Assembly (NCBI GenBank): GCA_016713335.1 | Contig: JADJPH010000002.1 | Coordinates: 268,279 to 332,278 of the forward strand | Direction of reading: 5' to 3' | Length of the DNA stretch: 64,000 nt | Source: Candidatus Fredericiella danica | GTDB taxonomy: Bacteria > Chloroflexota > Anaerolineae > Caldilineales > Caldilineaceae | Part shown: one piece after another, positions 1 through 10,780 of the stretch | Layout: the number at the start of each line of letters is the position of its first letter | How positions within the stretch are numbered: the stretch's first letter is position 1 | Position numbers and translations under genes: made by a program | The notes under the pieces: model-generated | Seen by the model: only the letters and a program-made list of their open reading frames with translations | What the model was told of the DNA's origin: nothing | The model's database searches: none

Positions 1-1350
<1,350 letters not shown>

Positions 1351-1373
<23 letters not shown>

Positions 1374-2282
1374 GTTCGGTATTCCTTTCGAAGAATTTTT
1401 TCCAACCGCGATAGCGGTCAATCATGACAAATCCTGTATGTTGGTACAAGCGTGCGCCTTCACTGTCGTCGCCCCAGGAAAGCACATGGGCGCGCTGCGC
1501 GCCGAGCGCTTGCAAGTGCTGCAGTCCTGCACCGAGCACGGCCCTCCCCAGTCCCCTGCGCCGGTGGTCAGGGTGAACACCCACGGGTTCGAATAAGCCG
1601 CTGAAATTGATTGGATCGTACCAGACAATCGCGTAGGCTGCTAAGCTGGCATCCGGTGCAACGATGACAAGGTCAAGGTCGCTCCGGTAGGAGGGAGAGT
1701 GCATGACCCGGCGGTGTTTGGCGGCGGTCATCTTGGACGGGTGGAAGGCTGAGCGATGCACCGCCACGCGTTCTTCGATCTCGGTTTCGCCTGCAAAGCT
1801 ACGCAGCGTATAGCCTGGCGGCAGGGTGGGGGCGGGTGGTGGTGCGGTCAATTCCACAGAAAGCTGGAATAGAACTCCGGTCCCGGCGCGAAGCCCGATG
1901 CCGCTAACAGCTCGTTGCGGTAGGTGTCGGTCTCAAGGCTCCAAACGGTCAGACTCGGGGGTTCATCGTCTTTTTCAGGCGCTGCCAGGTTGGCGACTGC
2001 CCAGTCGAGCAATTCGGGTTCCACATCCCGATGTGCGGGATGGACGAGCAGGTCGGCGTTGCCGGGTGCGGGCCACACATACGCTATCAATTCCGCCCCG
2101 GCGAACCAGAGCGGCACCGTGGGCAGAAAAGTCGTAGGATCCTCTTTCAGCCCGCACCACCAGTCAAGGTCGCCGGGGGTCATGTAGTGATGGGGCGCGG
2201 TTGCTGCGTAGCTTTCGATGATTAGTTGGTGCATCGCCGCGTAATCGGCATCGTCTTGGTAGAAGCGTTGCGTGTACTTCAT
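1351..2282 (-). CDS. Tandem GNAT-domain acetyltransferase, split by a frameshift
   Basis: Two ORFs in different frames overlap by about 10 bases: 1848-2282 (N-terminal GNAT-like half, MKYTQRFYQDDADYAAMHQ...) and 1351-1857 (C-terminal half, with the acetyl-CoA loop in VHPDHRRRGLGRAVL and the ending SEGARLYQHTGF). The second ORF could only start at a GTG, and its first residues read like the linker between two GNAT domains, so I read one ~305-residue protein interrupted by a one-base shift near 1850. Translational coupling of two separate genes is the alternative. The substrate cannot be told from sequence. It is separated from the upstream operon by the repeat array and overlaps fucI downstream. 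Confidence 0.75.
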
Positions 2283-2298
2283 AGGTGTTACACCGTCT

Positions 2299-3430
2299 GT
2301 CAGCGCACCTCCGTCAGCGCACCTCCGTCAGCGCACCAACCCGTGAGGGTGGTGTTTCCCCCCGTCTGTGCTTCAGCCGACTGTGGCTTTGGGAGGGCAA
2401 ACCACTTACTCACGTGCGTGGCTCTGCTTGCTACATCAGAGCACCAACCCGTGAGGGTGGTGTTTCCCCCCGTCTGTGCTTCAGCCGGCCGCGGCTTTGG
2501 CAGGGCGAACCACTTACTCACGTGCGTGGCTCTGATTGTTATATCAGAGCACCAACCCGTGAGGGTGGTGTTTCCCCCGTCCGTGCTTCAGCCGCGCGGC
2601 AGGGCGAACCACTTACTCACGTGCGTGGCTCTGATTGCATCTCAGAGCACCATCCCGTCAGGGTGGTGTTTCCCCCCGTCCGTGCTTCAGACCGCCACGG
2701 CTTTGGCAAAGCGAACCACTTACTCACGTGCGTGGCTCTGATTGTTATGTCAGAGCACCATCCCGTGAGGGTGGTGTTTCCCCGTCTGTGCTTCGGAGCT
2801 TTGCAGGGCGAACCACTTACTCACGTGCGTGGCTCTGATTGACGTGCGTGGCGGTGTTGGTCACATCAGAGCACCAACCCGTCAGGGTGGTGTTTCCCCG
2901 TCTGTGCTTCAGCCGGCCGCGGCTTTGGCAAAGCGAACCACTCGTGGCTCTGATTGACGTGCGTGGCTCTGATTGTTATATCAGAGCACCAACCCGTGAG
3001 GGTGGTGTTTCCCCCAGTCCCCGCGTCCGTGGTTCAGCCGGCCGCGGCTTTGGCAGAGGGCGAACCACTTACCAGTGGCTCTGATTGCGGCGTGGCTCTG
3101 TTGTTACATCAGAGCACCACCCGTGAGGGTGGTGTTTCCCCCTCGTGCTTCAGCGCGGCTTTGGCAAAGCGAACCACTTTCACGGGGGCCGTGACGTGCG
3201 TGGCTCTGTGTCATCAGAGCACCACCCGTGAGGGTGGTGTTCCCCGTCTGTGCTTCAGCCGGCAGCGGCTTTGGCAAGGCGAACCACTTACTCACGTGCG
3301 TGGCTCTGATTGGTGCGTGTCGCTGTCAGAGCACCAACCCGTGGGGTGGTGTTTGTCTGGCTTGCCGGCGCGGCTTTGGCGGAGAGGGAACCACCCTCAC
3401 GGGCGGGGCTCTGATTGATGGTGCTCTGAC
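2299..3430. repeat. Array of ten ~110-bp tandem repeats
   Basis: Ten diverged units begin near 2331, 2441, 2549, 2647, 2755, 2871, 2986, 3114, 3219 and 3331 (period 98-128). Each unit has the same order: a short hairpin of the type ACCACCC-GTGA-GGGTGGT, a TTTCCCC run, CGTCTGTGCTTCAGCC, GGCTTTGGCA, and AACCACTTACTCACGTGCG followed by TGGCTCTGAT. The unit ends are roughly inverted copies of each other, so each unit can fold back. The left edge has a 14-base motif (gtcagcgcacctcc) repeated, and the right edge closes with an inverted partial copy at about 3390-3430. Units on the right carry more small indels. It fills the gap between two same-strand genes; ORFs through it merely reflect the period. 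There is no spacer structure, so it is not CRISPR. Confidence 0.9.
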
Positions 3431-3444
3431 AGATGGTATTCCGT

Positions 3445-4308
3445 TTATTTTTCAAACTCCGCAGCGAGCGCCTTGTGCATTATCTCCACCGGCGCATCGT
3501 AACCGGTCCACATTTTGAACGCGATCGCACCCTGATAGACCAGCATGCCCAGGCCATCGATCGTCTTCGCCCCGCGTGCTGCGGCAGCGCGGAGCAGCGG
3601 TGTGTTGGGGGGATTGGGAATCACGTCGCAGACGACCAGGTCGGGACGCAGCGAATCGAGCACCAGCGGTGCCATGGCATCCACGTCGGGATAGAGCGCA
3701 ATCGATGTGGCGTTGATCAATACCTGCGTCTCCGTCGGGACTGTATACTCGCCGTCCCACTTCACCAACTTTGCTTTCGCCGGCGTGTACTCATTGAGGA
3801 GATCCACCAGCCCTTTTCCACGTTGTTGGGAGCGGTTGACGACGGTGATGGTGGAGGCGCCGGCGAGCGCAAGTTCGACACAGATGGCACGCGCGGCGCC
3901 GCCTGCACCGAGCACAACAAAGTCTTTGTGAAACGGGTCGATCCCCGCGTCATCGCGCAGCGCGGTCAAGAACCCTTTGCCGTCGGTGTTCTCACCGATC
4001 AGGCGATCGTCCACGCGGCGCACGGTGTTGACCGCACCCATCAAACGGGCATCTACCGAAACTTCATCGAGATACTGGAGCACTTCAACTTTGTGCGGGA
4101 TCGTCAGGTTCATGCCCTGAAAGTTGCGCATGGCGCGCAGCCCACCGATCGCCTCACCCAGATCTTCTGCCGCTACTTCGATATTCAAATAGCGCCAAGT
4201 CAAGCCCAGCGCATCAAACGCAGCGTTCTGCATGACGCCGGTTGGGTTTTCCGCCACGGGGAATCCAAAGACACCGACGATGTCGGTCATGTAGCTAGTT
4301 GCAGCCAT
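3445..4308 (-). CDS. aroE: Shikimate dehydrogenase family protein
   Basis: NAD(P)-dependent reduction of 3-dehydroshikimate, or the reverse on shikimate/quinate-like polyols. 287 residues, normal for the family. It shows the N-terminal substrate domain with NLTIPHKVEV (catalytic Lys), the conserved AVNTV and NTDGKGF (catalytic Asp), the Rossmann loop VLGAGGAARA, NATSIALYPD and the closing GLGMLVYQGAIAFKMWTG. It sits last in a sugar-kinase operon and away from any other aromatic amino acid gene, so a catabolic role on a cyclic or polyol substrate is possible; this is inferred from context only. The start ATG is 121 bases after the previous gene, behind a strong hairpin. Confidence 0.85.
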   Translation of the reverse strand: MAATSYMTDIVGVFGFPVAENPTGVMQNAAFDALGLTWRYLNIEVAAEDLGEAIGGLRAMRNFQGMNLTIPHKVEVLQYLDEVSVDARLMGAVNTVRRVDDRLIGENTDGKGFLTALRDDAGIDPFHKDFVVLGAGGAARAICVELALAGASTITVVNRSQQRGKGLVDLLNEYTPAKAKLVKWDGEYTVPTETQVLINATSIALYPDVDAMAPLVLDSLRPDLVVCDVIPNPPNTPLLRAAAARGAKTIDGLGMLVYQGAIAFKMWTGYDAPVEIMHKALAAEFEK

Positions 4309-4358
4309 TCAACACCTTCTTCTCATTCACTGGCGATAGAGCCATTACGCTACGTCAA

Positions 4359-4421
4359 CCACAAAGAACACAGAGAACACAAAGAATCGCGCCCTCTTTG
4401 TGTTCTCTGTGTTCTTTGTGG
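4359..4421. repeat. Perfect 27-bp inverted repeat with 9-base loop
   Basis: Arms 4359-4385 and 4395-4421 are exactly complementary with loop 4386-4394. Each arm is itself three near-copies of a 9-base word, CACARAGAA. It sits between the DUF4432 gene and the aroE-like gene. There is no T-run, so a simple intrinsic terminator is unlikely; an interspersed palindromic element or mRNA-stabilising hairpin fits better. Confidence 0.9.
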
Positions 4422-4428
4422 CCAAATC

Positions 4429-5513
4429 CTAGCCATTGATTTTTGCGATCGTCTGTTCCATCTTGCGCGTCTCGGCTTCGGTCAACACGCCACATTCAAA
4501 TTCGCAGCGGTAGGTGTCGCCGCCGGCCAACTGCTTGACATTGCCCTTTTTCTTTTCGGCGCTGTAACCCTCTGGTTCGGCAGTAGACGGCAGCACCAGC
4601 CCGATCGCATCCTGGTCCGGCGTGCGACAGATCCACCGCACGCCCTTGTCGAGCTGAGCGGGTTTGTGACGGATGTAATCTGCGGTGCCATCTGGATGGA
4701 ACTGCATCGTGTGTGCCCAGCCCTGGGCATCGGCGAGATAGTCGATAAAGAACACAACTTCCGGGTCAAACGGCATGCCCGGCTTCAACACGTGGTGTTT
4801 CTCCGGGTGCTGCGCCAGTTCTTCGATATACTCGACAAATCCCGGGCCTGGCTTTACATGGGAGGGGATGCTGCGTCGTACTTTGACCGTTTCCGGGGTC
4901 ACATGGGCGCTGTAGACGAGGCGGCCATTGTCCACCGGGCGGAAGTTTACGTGCGCCATGTACATGTACTCCATGGGCGTCCGCTTGAGGTTCGTGATTT
5001 CCATCTCGATGGTGAAAATGGACGAAGCCGCGTAGAGTTTCACGAGCGGCCGCGCCACATAGTTAAAGCTGAAGGCAATTGTGTGTTGGTATTCGCCGCC
5101 AAGGCCGATGATTGGCCTTTCTCATCTTCGCCGGTCACAATCCACGCCTTGTGGTAGGGGGCGTTTGGCAACTCGCCATGGAGGGGGTGGCTGTCACCTG
5201 CGGCGGGCACCCCCATTGCAGTGAAACCGCAATGCAGGTTGAAGCCGCCATAGGTTTCCAAATAGGTGCGGGTCGGGTGCGGGGCATCGAACATCGACTT
5301 CATGGTGATGTTGCGCCCGCGGAAATTGGCGGACCAGACTTGCTGCCCTTGGAACGGTAGCAAGACGAGTTCGCCGAGTTCATTGCTGAGGCGCAGCGCT
5401 TCCACACCCGTGTCAAACAGAAAGGCGCTTGCGGTCAGCGAACCGAATTCCACGAGTGGCATTTCCTTGGAGCGGAACTGCGCTGAGTTCAAATAAAACG
5501 TTGCATTTGTCAT
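4429..5513 (-). CDS. DUF4432 / aldose-epimerase-like protein, frameshifted
   Basis: Two ORFs, 5040-5513 and 4429-5058, make one ~350-residue protein when one base is corrected near 5075; the restored reading there is FSFNYVARPLVKLYA. The first part has GVEALRLSNELGELVLLPFQGQ (kept short here) and HGELPNAPYHKAW; the second has NLKRTPMEYMYMAHVNFRPV and CRTPDQDAIGLVLP. This is the DUF4432 family, a beta-sandwich related to galactose mutarotase and commonly found beside sugar ABC transporters and kinases. No specific reaction is established from sequence. Its ATG overlaps the stop of the upstream PfkB gene by four bases (ATGA), so the two are translationally coupled. Confidence 0.8.
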
Positions 5514-6496
5514 TTCGTCTTCCTCGCAATCTGCATGACTGCTTTTTCGATGTGCTGAAACAGGTTCAGGCCAGTGGTGTCACCTTGGACGCGCTCAAAG
5601 AGTTCGTTCAGTTCTGGCCACGGATCGGGTGGTAAGTCGTCGCGCATGGCGGCCAGTGTGCCTACGGCCACGCCCCAGCGTGCGATTTCGGGCATTTGTA
5701 GCCCACGGCGCAGCGCCAGCACCGAACCCGCCACAAGGGCGTCGCCGGCACTTACGCCGGTGCGGGCCTGGATTGTAGGAGGGATCACCTGCCAGCAGCC
5801 TGTCGCATCGCCCGCAACTGCACCCTCTTTACCCATGGAGAGCACGACGCGATCGGCACCTCCGCGCTGGAACGCCCTTGCCGCCGCTACGGCGGCTTCG
5901 ATACTGGTCACAGGCGCACTCAGGTACTCGGTTGCCTCCACCGTATTGGGTTTCACGAATTCAGGCCGTCCGGCCATGCCGGCGCGGAGTGCGGCGCCGC
6001 TGGTGTCGAGCACTACCTGCGCACCCGCTGTATGGAGGATTCTCGCCAGTTCAGCATAGAAGTCCACCGGCATCCCGGGGGCAAGGCTGCCGGTGAGCAC
6101 CCACACATCGCCTGGCGCGGCAACGGCGCGGACCTGGGCCTGGAAAGTTGCAATGTCCGCGCCGGTGACCGCGGCGCCGGGCTGGTTGACTTTGATGTGA
6201 TGTCCGTCAGGCTCCTCGATCACGACGTTCGTGCGGGTTTCGCCGTCAACCATCACGAAGTGGGTTTGAATCCCCAGTGCATGGAGTCCCTCTGCCAGAG
6301 CGCGGCCCGTATGGCCGGCCGCGAAGGCAAACGCGACGTTCTCCATGCCAAGTTTTTTCAGAAACCGCGAGACATTGAAGCCTTTGCCTGCCCATGCGCG
6401 GCGCACACCGGTGGCACGCAGTACGCTTTCGAACTCGATGGCGGGTACGGTGAGGGTGAGATCCAGGGCGGGGTTGGCAGAGACTGTGTAGATCAT
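5510..6496 (-). CDS. PfkB-family hexose-phosphate kinase (1-phosphofructokinase-like)
   Basis: Phosphorylates a sugar phosphate such as fructose 1-phosphate or tagatose 6-phosphate; the exact substrate is not resolved. 328 residues from the ATG at 6496, which begins MIYTVSANPALDLTLTV, the standard N-terminus of this subfamily; the longer ORF upstream of it is not conserved-looking. Seen: WAGKGFNVSRFLKKLG (substrate-binding), VWVLTGSLAPGMP, KPNTVEATEYL and GVSAGDALVAG, whose Asp is the catalytic base. It follows the xylulokinase gene after 67 bases and overlaps the DUF4432 gene by four. Confidence 0.85.
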   Translation of the reverse strand: MIYTVSANPALDLTLTVPAIEFESVLRATGVRRAWAGKGFNVSRFLKKLGMENVAFAFAAGHTGRALAEGLHALGIQTHFVMVDGETRTNVVIEEPDGHHIKVNQPGAAVTGADIATFQAQVRAVAAPGDVWVLTGSLAPGMPVDFYAELARILHTAGAQVVLDTSGAALRAGMAGRPEFVKPNTVEATEYLSAPVTSIEAAVAAARAFQRGGADRVVLSMGKEGAVAGDATGCWQVIPPTIQARTGVSAGDALVAGSVLALRRGLQMPEIARWGVAVGTLAAMRDDLPPDPWPELNELFERVQGDTTGLNLFQHIEKAVMQIARKTK

Positions 6497-6563
6497 GGCG
6501 TTTATGAAGGCTGTTGACTTTGTGGATACTCGGTTGCAACCGCGCGGCATAGACTGATGAATC

Positions 6564-8066
6564 CTAGGAAAAATGACCTTGATTGCGAGCGTAGAGGGCT
6601 TGGAACGCCACAAACCGGTCACGATACATCTTGTGACGTTCCACATCCGGCAACTCAGGGGCGCCCAACTGCGCCTGATCTCTGGCTGCCTGCGCAAGAT
6701 CAAACCAGCCGACGCCAGCTCCTGCGAGCAAGAGGGCACCGATTGCGGACTGCTCGCCACCGACCAGCGGTTGGACCGGAGCATTGAATACATCTGCCAC
6801 AATGCGCCGCCACAGTGCACTGCGCGCGCCGCCGCCGGCAAGAATCAGGCTATTGGGCGTCGTCCCCAGATCGGCAAGCACCTGGTAGGCGTCATAGGCG
6901 GCAAAAACCACGCCTTCCATGACGGCTCGGATCAGGTCCCCTTGATCGTGCCGGAGAGTCAACCCAAAAAACACACCCTTGGCTGTTGGATCCATATGTG
7001 GGGTGCGTTCGCCGGCCAGGTAAGGGAGGAAGAGCAGATCTTGGGCGCCGGGTGGCGAGGCTTCCGCGCGCGCGGTCATGCGGTCATAGGCATCGGGCGC
7101 TTGCCAGCCGAGCAGGTTGTCGCGCAGCCAGCGCAACGCCATGCCGGCATTGAGGATTGCCCCCATATGGTACCAGCCCGCCCGTTGCGGCGCCGGCTCC
7201 AATGCACTGCAGAAGGTATGGATGCGCCCACGATGATCGACATGGACGCGTTCGACCGGTTGAAGCAGTTGGCCGCCGGTGCTCAGCGTGAGGAGCAACT
7301 TGCTGCTATCGACCGCCCCTGCGCCCAATGCACTGCACGCGGTGTCGGCGGCGCCGGTCACGACTGGAATGCCTGCCGCCAGGCCCAGGTCGCTTGCGGC
7401 CTCGTCTGTCAAGTGCCCTGCAATAAGGTTTGATGGCTGTACGGGCGGTAACTGCGATGGATCGATCCTCAACTGTTCTAGTAATTCGCCGGACCAGTCT
7501 CGTTCGACCTCGTCGCACAAGAGCGCGCCGGCGGCGTCGCTGGGGTCCGTGGCAAACACAGCAGTCATGCGCCAGCGCAGATAGTCCTTCGGCGGCAAGA
7601 TCATTCGGACCTCGCGCCAGATGTCGGGTTGGTGCTGCTGCACCCACCGCACGGAGGCGGCCTGGAAGCCGGTTGAGACCGGGCTGCCGGCGATTTCGTA
7701 TAGCCGCTCGGCACCGATTAGCGTGGTAATTTCCTGGACTTGCCGTGCACTCCGCTGATCGGGCCAGATGATGGCGTTGGCGAGCAAGTGACCGTGCTTG
7801 TCCAGCAACACAGTTCCGTGCATTTGACCGGATAGACCGATGGCTGCGATCTGATCTGATGCGCCGGCTTGGGCGACAGCGGTGCGTACGGCCGCTTTGG
7901 CTGCTTGCCACCATGCCTCCGGGTCCTGCTCGGCAAACCCCGGCTGAGGATGGAGGATCGGGTACTCTGCGCCGGCGGAAGCGATGATCCGGCAATCCTG
8001 TTCGGCCAGGACAACTTTGACCGATGACGTGCCCAGATCGATGCCGAGTAGGTAGCGCCCTTTCAT
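6564..8066 (-). CDS. xylB: Xylulokinase (FGGY family)
   Basis: ATP-dependent phosphorylation of D-xylulose to xylulose 5-phosphate. 500 residues from ATG 8066, the usual length. N-terminal ATPase fold YLLGIDLGTSSVKVVL; IGLSGQMHG and IIWPDQRS as in XylB; the Asp of GAADTACSALGAGA; FLPYLAGERTPHMDPTAKG, the FGGY signature-2 region; and ILAGGGARSALWRRIVADVF. The start is fixed by a four-base ATGA overlap with the stop of the upstream PfkB kinase (8063-8066), which indicates coupled translation. The ORF could extend 11 codons upstream but that part lies inside the previous gene. Confidence 0.92.
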   Translation of the reverse strand: MKGRYLLGIDLGTSSVKVVLAEQDCRIIASAGAEYPILHPQPGFAEQDPEAWWQAAKAAVRTAVAQAGASDQIAAIGLSGQMHGTVLLDKHGHLLANAIIWPDQRSARQVQEITTLIGAERLYEIAGSPVSTGFQAASVRWVQQHQPDIWREVRMILPPKDYLRWRMTAVFATDPSDAAGALLCDEVERDWSGELLEQLRIDPSQLPPVQPSNLIAGHLTDEAASDLGLAAGIPVVTGAADTACSALGAGAVDSSKLLLTLSTGGQLLQPVERVHVDHRGRIHTFCSALEPAPQRAGWYHMGAILNAGMALRWLRDNLLGWQAPDAYDRMTARAEASPPGAQDLLFLPYLAGERTPHMDPTAKGVFFGLTLRHDQGDLIRAVMEGVVFAAYDAYQVLADLGTTPNSLILAGGGARSALWRRIVADVFNAPVQPLVGGEQSAIGALLLAGAGVGWFDLAQAARDQAQLGAPELPDVERHKMYRDRFVAFQALYARNQGHFS

Positions 8067-9254
8067 GCCATTCCCTGCCCATCTGTTGGCCCAAACCATA
8101 CCCTGTCATTCGGGCCACCGCGCCAGCCGGCAAGGTCAACGCTGATCACGCGATGCATCCAGCCCGTGCGCAGCCTGGTCTGTACCTCATCCCAATGCAT
8201 GACACCGCTTGTGGCGTCCGCGCGTTCGACGCTGCATGCGCCCACCGCGACTGCGCTGGTGAGCACGCCTTCGATGCTTTGGCCGCGCAGCAGGCCGGCC
8301 AGCAACCCGGCAATCGTGCAGTCGCCCGCACCGGTGGTGCCCGCCTCTTTGATGTGGAAGCAGGTTGTATAGAGTTCACGGTTCAGCCAGCCGGTCAAGT
8401 CGACCGGGAGCAGGCCGCGCAGCCGACCCAGCCTTGCCGGGTCCGCCGAGGTGCGCAGATAAAGGCCATGCCCACCCAATTTGAGCGCCACGATGGCTGC
8501 CCCCATCGCCAGCAACTGATCCGAAACCCAGTGCAAAATCTCGCCGTCCGGGTTCAATCCGGTTTGGCCGCGCAGTTGCTCATAACGCGCGCGATCCAAC
8601 ATGAAGAGCGTTTCGTCGAGGCTTGGTGCGAAGATATCGACAAACGGCAGCGTCCGTTGCAGGATAGCGAGCCAATTGGCCTGGCCTGCTTCTGAGGCCG
8701 GGTCAGGTTGGGCCATGTCGAGCGACGTGACCACCCCCTTTTCTTGGACGGCGGCCATCAGCGCGGCCAACTCCACGCCTTCATTTTGGTACATGCGCTG
8801 CATGATTGGCGGATAGCCAAAGTGGAAGATGCGCGCCCGCGCCACCTGGTCGAGCGGGATATCGGCAGCGCCAAAGGTGTCATTGGCCCCAGGGCAATGG
8901 ATGAAGATTCGGTCGATGCCGGGTGGGCTGATGACGAGTGTGTAGGACGAAGGGTCGTCACCGACCAGCATGCCGTCGGCAAGCGCTGGATCGTGGCGGC
9001 GAAGCACCCCGAGGATGGCCTCGCCAAACAAGTCACGTCCGATTTTTCCCATCAGTTGCACGGGTGTACCCAGCCGGTGCAGCGCAAGCCCGGTATTGGA
9101 TACGGCGCCACCTGTTGACAGCAGGGCGGGGCCCACGCGTGAGGTGACCTGGACGCAGCAGCGTCTCGATCGGAACTACGGTTGCGCCGAACGCCGGGAT
9201 GATGTCGATACAGATATGGCCCGCGACCACGACCTCGGGAGATTCATTGCCCAT
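8063..9254 (-). CDS. PfkB-family carbohydrate kinase, frameshifted near the N-terminus
   Basis: A ribokinase-fold sugar kinase. The main ORF (8063-9136) lacks the first ~40 residues; these lie in another frame at 9137-9278 (SPEVVVAGHICIDIIPAFG). A missing base near 9138 in the acgcgtggg stretch restores the reading. Seen afterwards: LLSTGGAVSNTGLALHRLG (substrate-binding glycines), GKIGRDLFGEAI, and AGTTGAGDCTIAGLLAGLL with the GAGD catalytic motif. ATG 9254 is preferred; ATG 9278 is possible. It overlaps the FGGY kinase upstream and xylB downstream. The substrate is unknown; context suggests a ketose or polyol-derived sugar. Confidence 0.85.
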
Positions 9255-10777
9255 CGTGCGCACCCTGTTGAATGGCATAGATGCTCTGGCTCAGGTTGCG
9301 TACAGATGGATAATACTGCTGATAAACGTCATTAAAGATCCGCGTGTAGACTTCTGCATCGGCTGGATTTGGCTCGATGGGGGTTGAGGTGTAGCGGATC
9401 TGCTCGATTGCGGTTGGCAGATCAGGGTAGACACCCGCAGCGAGACCGCCCAGCATGGCTGCGCCCAGCGTTGTGCCTTCATCGACACTGACGATGTTGA
9501 CAGTCTGGGACAAAATCGACGCGAATCTGCATTTGCAGCTTGTTGCGCGTGACCCCGCCGATTGCGTAGATGGTATTTAGCCCACTCAACCCGACGTGGC
9601 GCAGCAGGGGCGTGAGTGAATTGCGGGCTTCCAGCGCAATCCCTTCCAGCACGGCGCGGAAAAGGACGCCGCGGGTCACATCCGTACTGAGACCGACGAA
9701 GGCGCCACGTGACTTTGGATCGACATACGGTGCGTTGGCCAGCCGTAAATGGGGCAGGAAGGTAACGCCGAGGCTGCCGGCCGGCACCTGGGCTGCTTCC
9801 GCCATCAGCGTGTCGTAGTCGGCGCCGCCGCCAATGGCGTTACGGAACCAGTCGACGCACGCACCTGAGGTGTACTGCCCGCCAAAGACATAGTAACCAC
9901 CGGCAACATGTGCTCCCTGGGAGTAGCCTTGCACACCGACCTGGGGATCGGCGAGCGGCTCCTTGAGCGGGAGAAAGATGGCTTCGGCGGTTCCCAGGGA
10001 GTTGAGCATCGTGCCGCTTTGGGTCACGCCGATTGCCAGTGCACCGCAGACATGATCGTGACCGCCGACGGCAATGACGGTTGTCAGGGGGAGTCCGGTT
10101 TCTGCTGCTGCGGCAGGGCGCACCGGTCCAAGGCTGGTCCCGCTCGGCAACAAGGGGGGCAAGAAGTCGGTGCGCATCCCCAGGTCATCGAGGAGTTCGG
10201 TGTTCCACCGGAGTTGGTGCAGGTCCAGCATGAGCGTGCGCGATGCCAGAGAGTAATCGGTGGCGGCGACACCCGAGAGCCGGTAGGCGATGTAATCGGC
10301 CATGTAGAGCCAGACGCGCATCCGTGCAAATGCGTCGGGCTCGTGTTCGCGCAGCCAAAGCAGTTTGTTCAGGCTGTAGATAGATTCAAGCGGAAGCCCG
10401 GAACTGCGGAACAGCCGATCGGCGCCAATATGTTCCGCCAGCCAACGACCCTGGGGTTCCGTACGACCGTCGAACCAGGCGATCGCCGGATAGACGGGCC
10501 GGTCATTGGCGTCGAGGGGGACGGCGCTTTCACCGACGCTGGTCACACCGATGCTGACGATTCGATCGCGGTCGACCTTGGATGTCACCTCCCGTAAGAG
10601 GGTGGTGGTGTTTTTCCACACTTCGTCCGGGTCAAAATAGGCCCAGCCTGGCCGTGGGTAATAGGTCGGCGTTGGCGCGCTGGCACCCGCGAGGACGCGA
10701 CCGGTTGGGTCAAAGACGATGGCCTTGATATTGGTGGTGCCAAAATCAATGCCGACGAGCAGCGGATTGTTGAGCAT
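9244..10777 (-). CDS. FGGY-family carbohydrate kinase, frameshifted near the C-terminus
   Basis: ORFs 9479-10777 and 9244-9513 form one ~510-residue kinase with a shift near 9510 (QMQIRVDF... should continue as SQTVNIVSVDEGTTLGAAMLGG). Seen: LLVGIDFGTTNIKAIVFD, SIGVTSVGESAVPLD, PAIAWFDGRTEPQ, VAVGGHDHVCGALAIG (catalytic Asp region), FLPHLRLANAPYVDPKSRG and TIYAIGGVTRNKLQMQI. It resembles gluconate/xylulose/erythrulose-type kinases; the subgroup cannot be fixed by eye. It follows the MalG-type permease by three bases, so uptake and phosphorylation are co-expressed. Confidence 0.85.
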
Positions 10778-10780
10778 AAT

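Noticed and set aside
2299..3430. CRISPR array
   Set aside because: Units of ~110 bases are repeated end to end with no short direct repeat alternating with unique spacers, and no cas gene is nearby.
2226..3518. Proteins encoded within the tandem array (open frames of 60-185 residues on both strands)
   Set aside because: They only reflect the absence of stops in the repeat unit; their peptides are the unit translated repeatedly (THVRGS, HQPVRVVFPP).
3433..5157. 574-residue plus-strand open frame
   Set aside because: It is antisense to the aroE-like and DUF4432 genes, whose protein motifs are clear; the translation is His/Arg-rich and lacks any domain.
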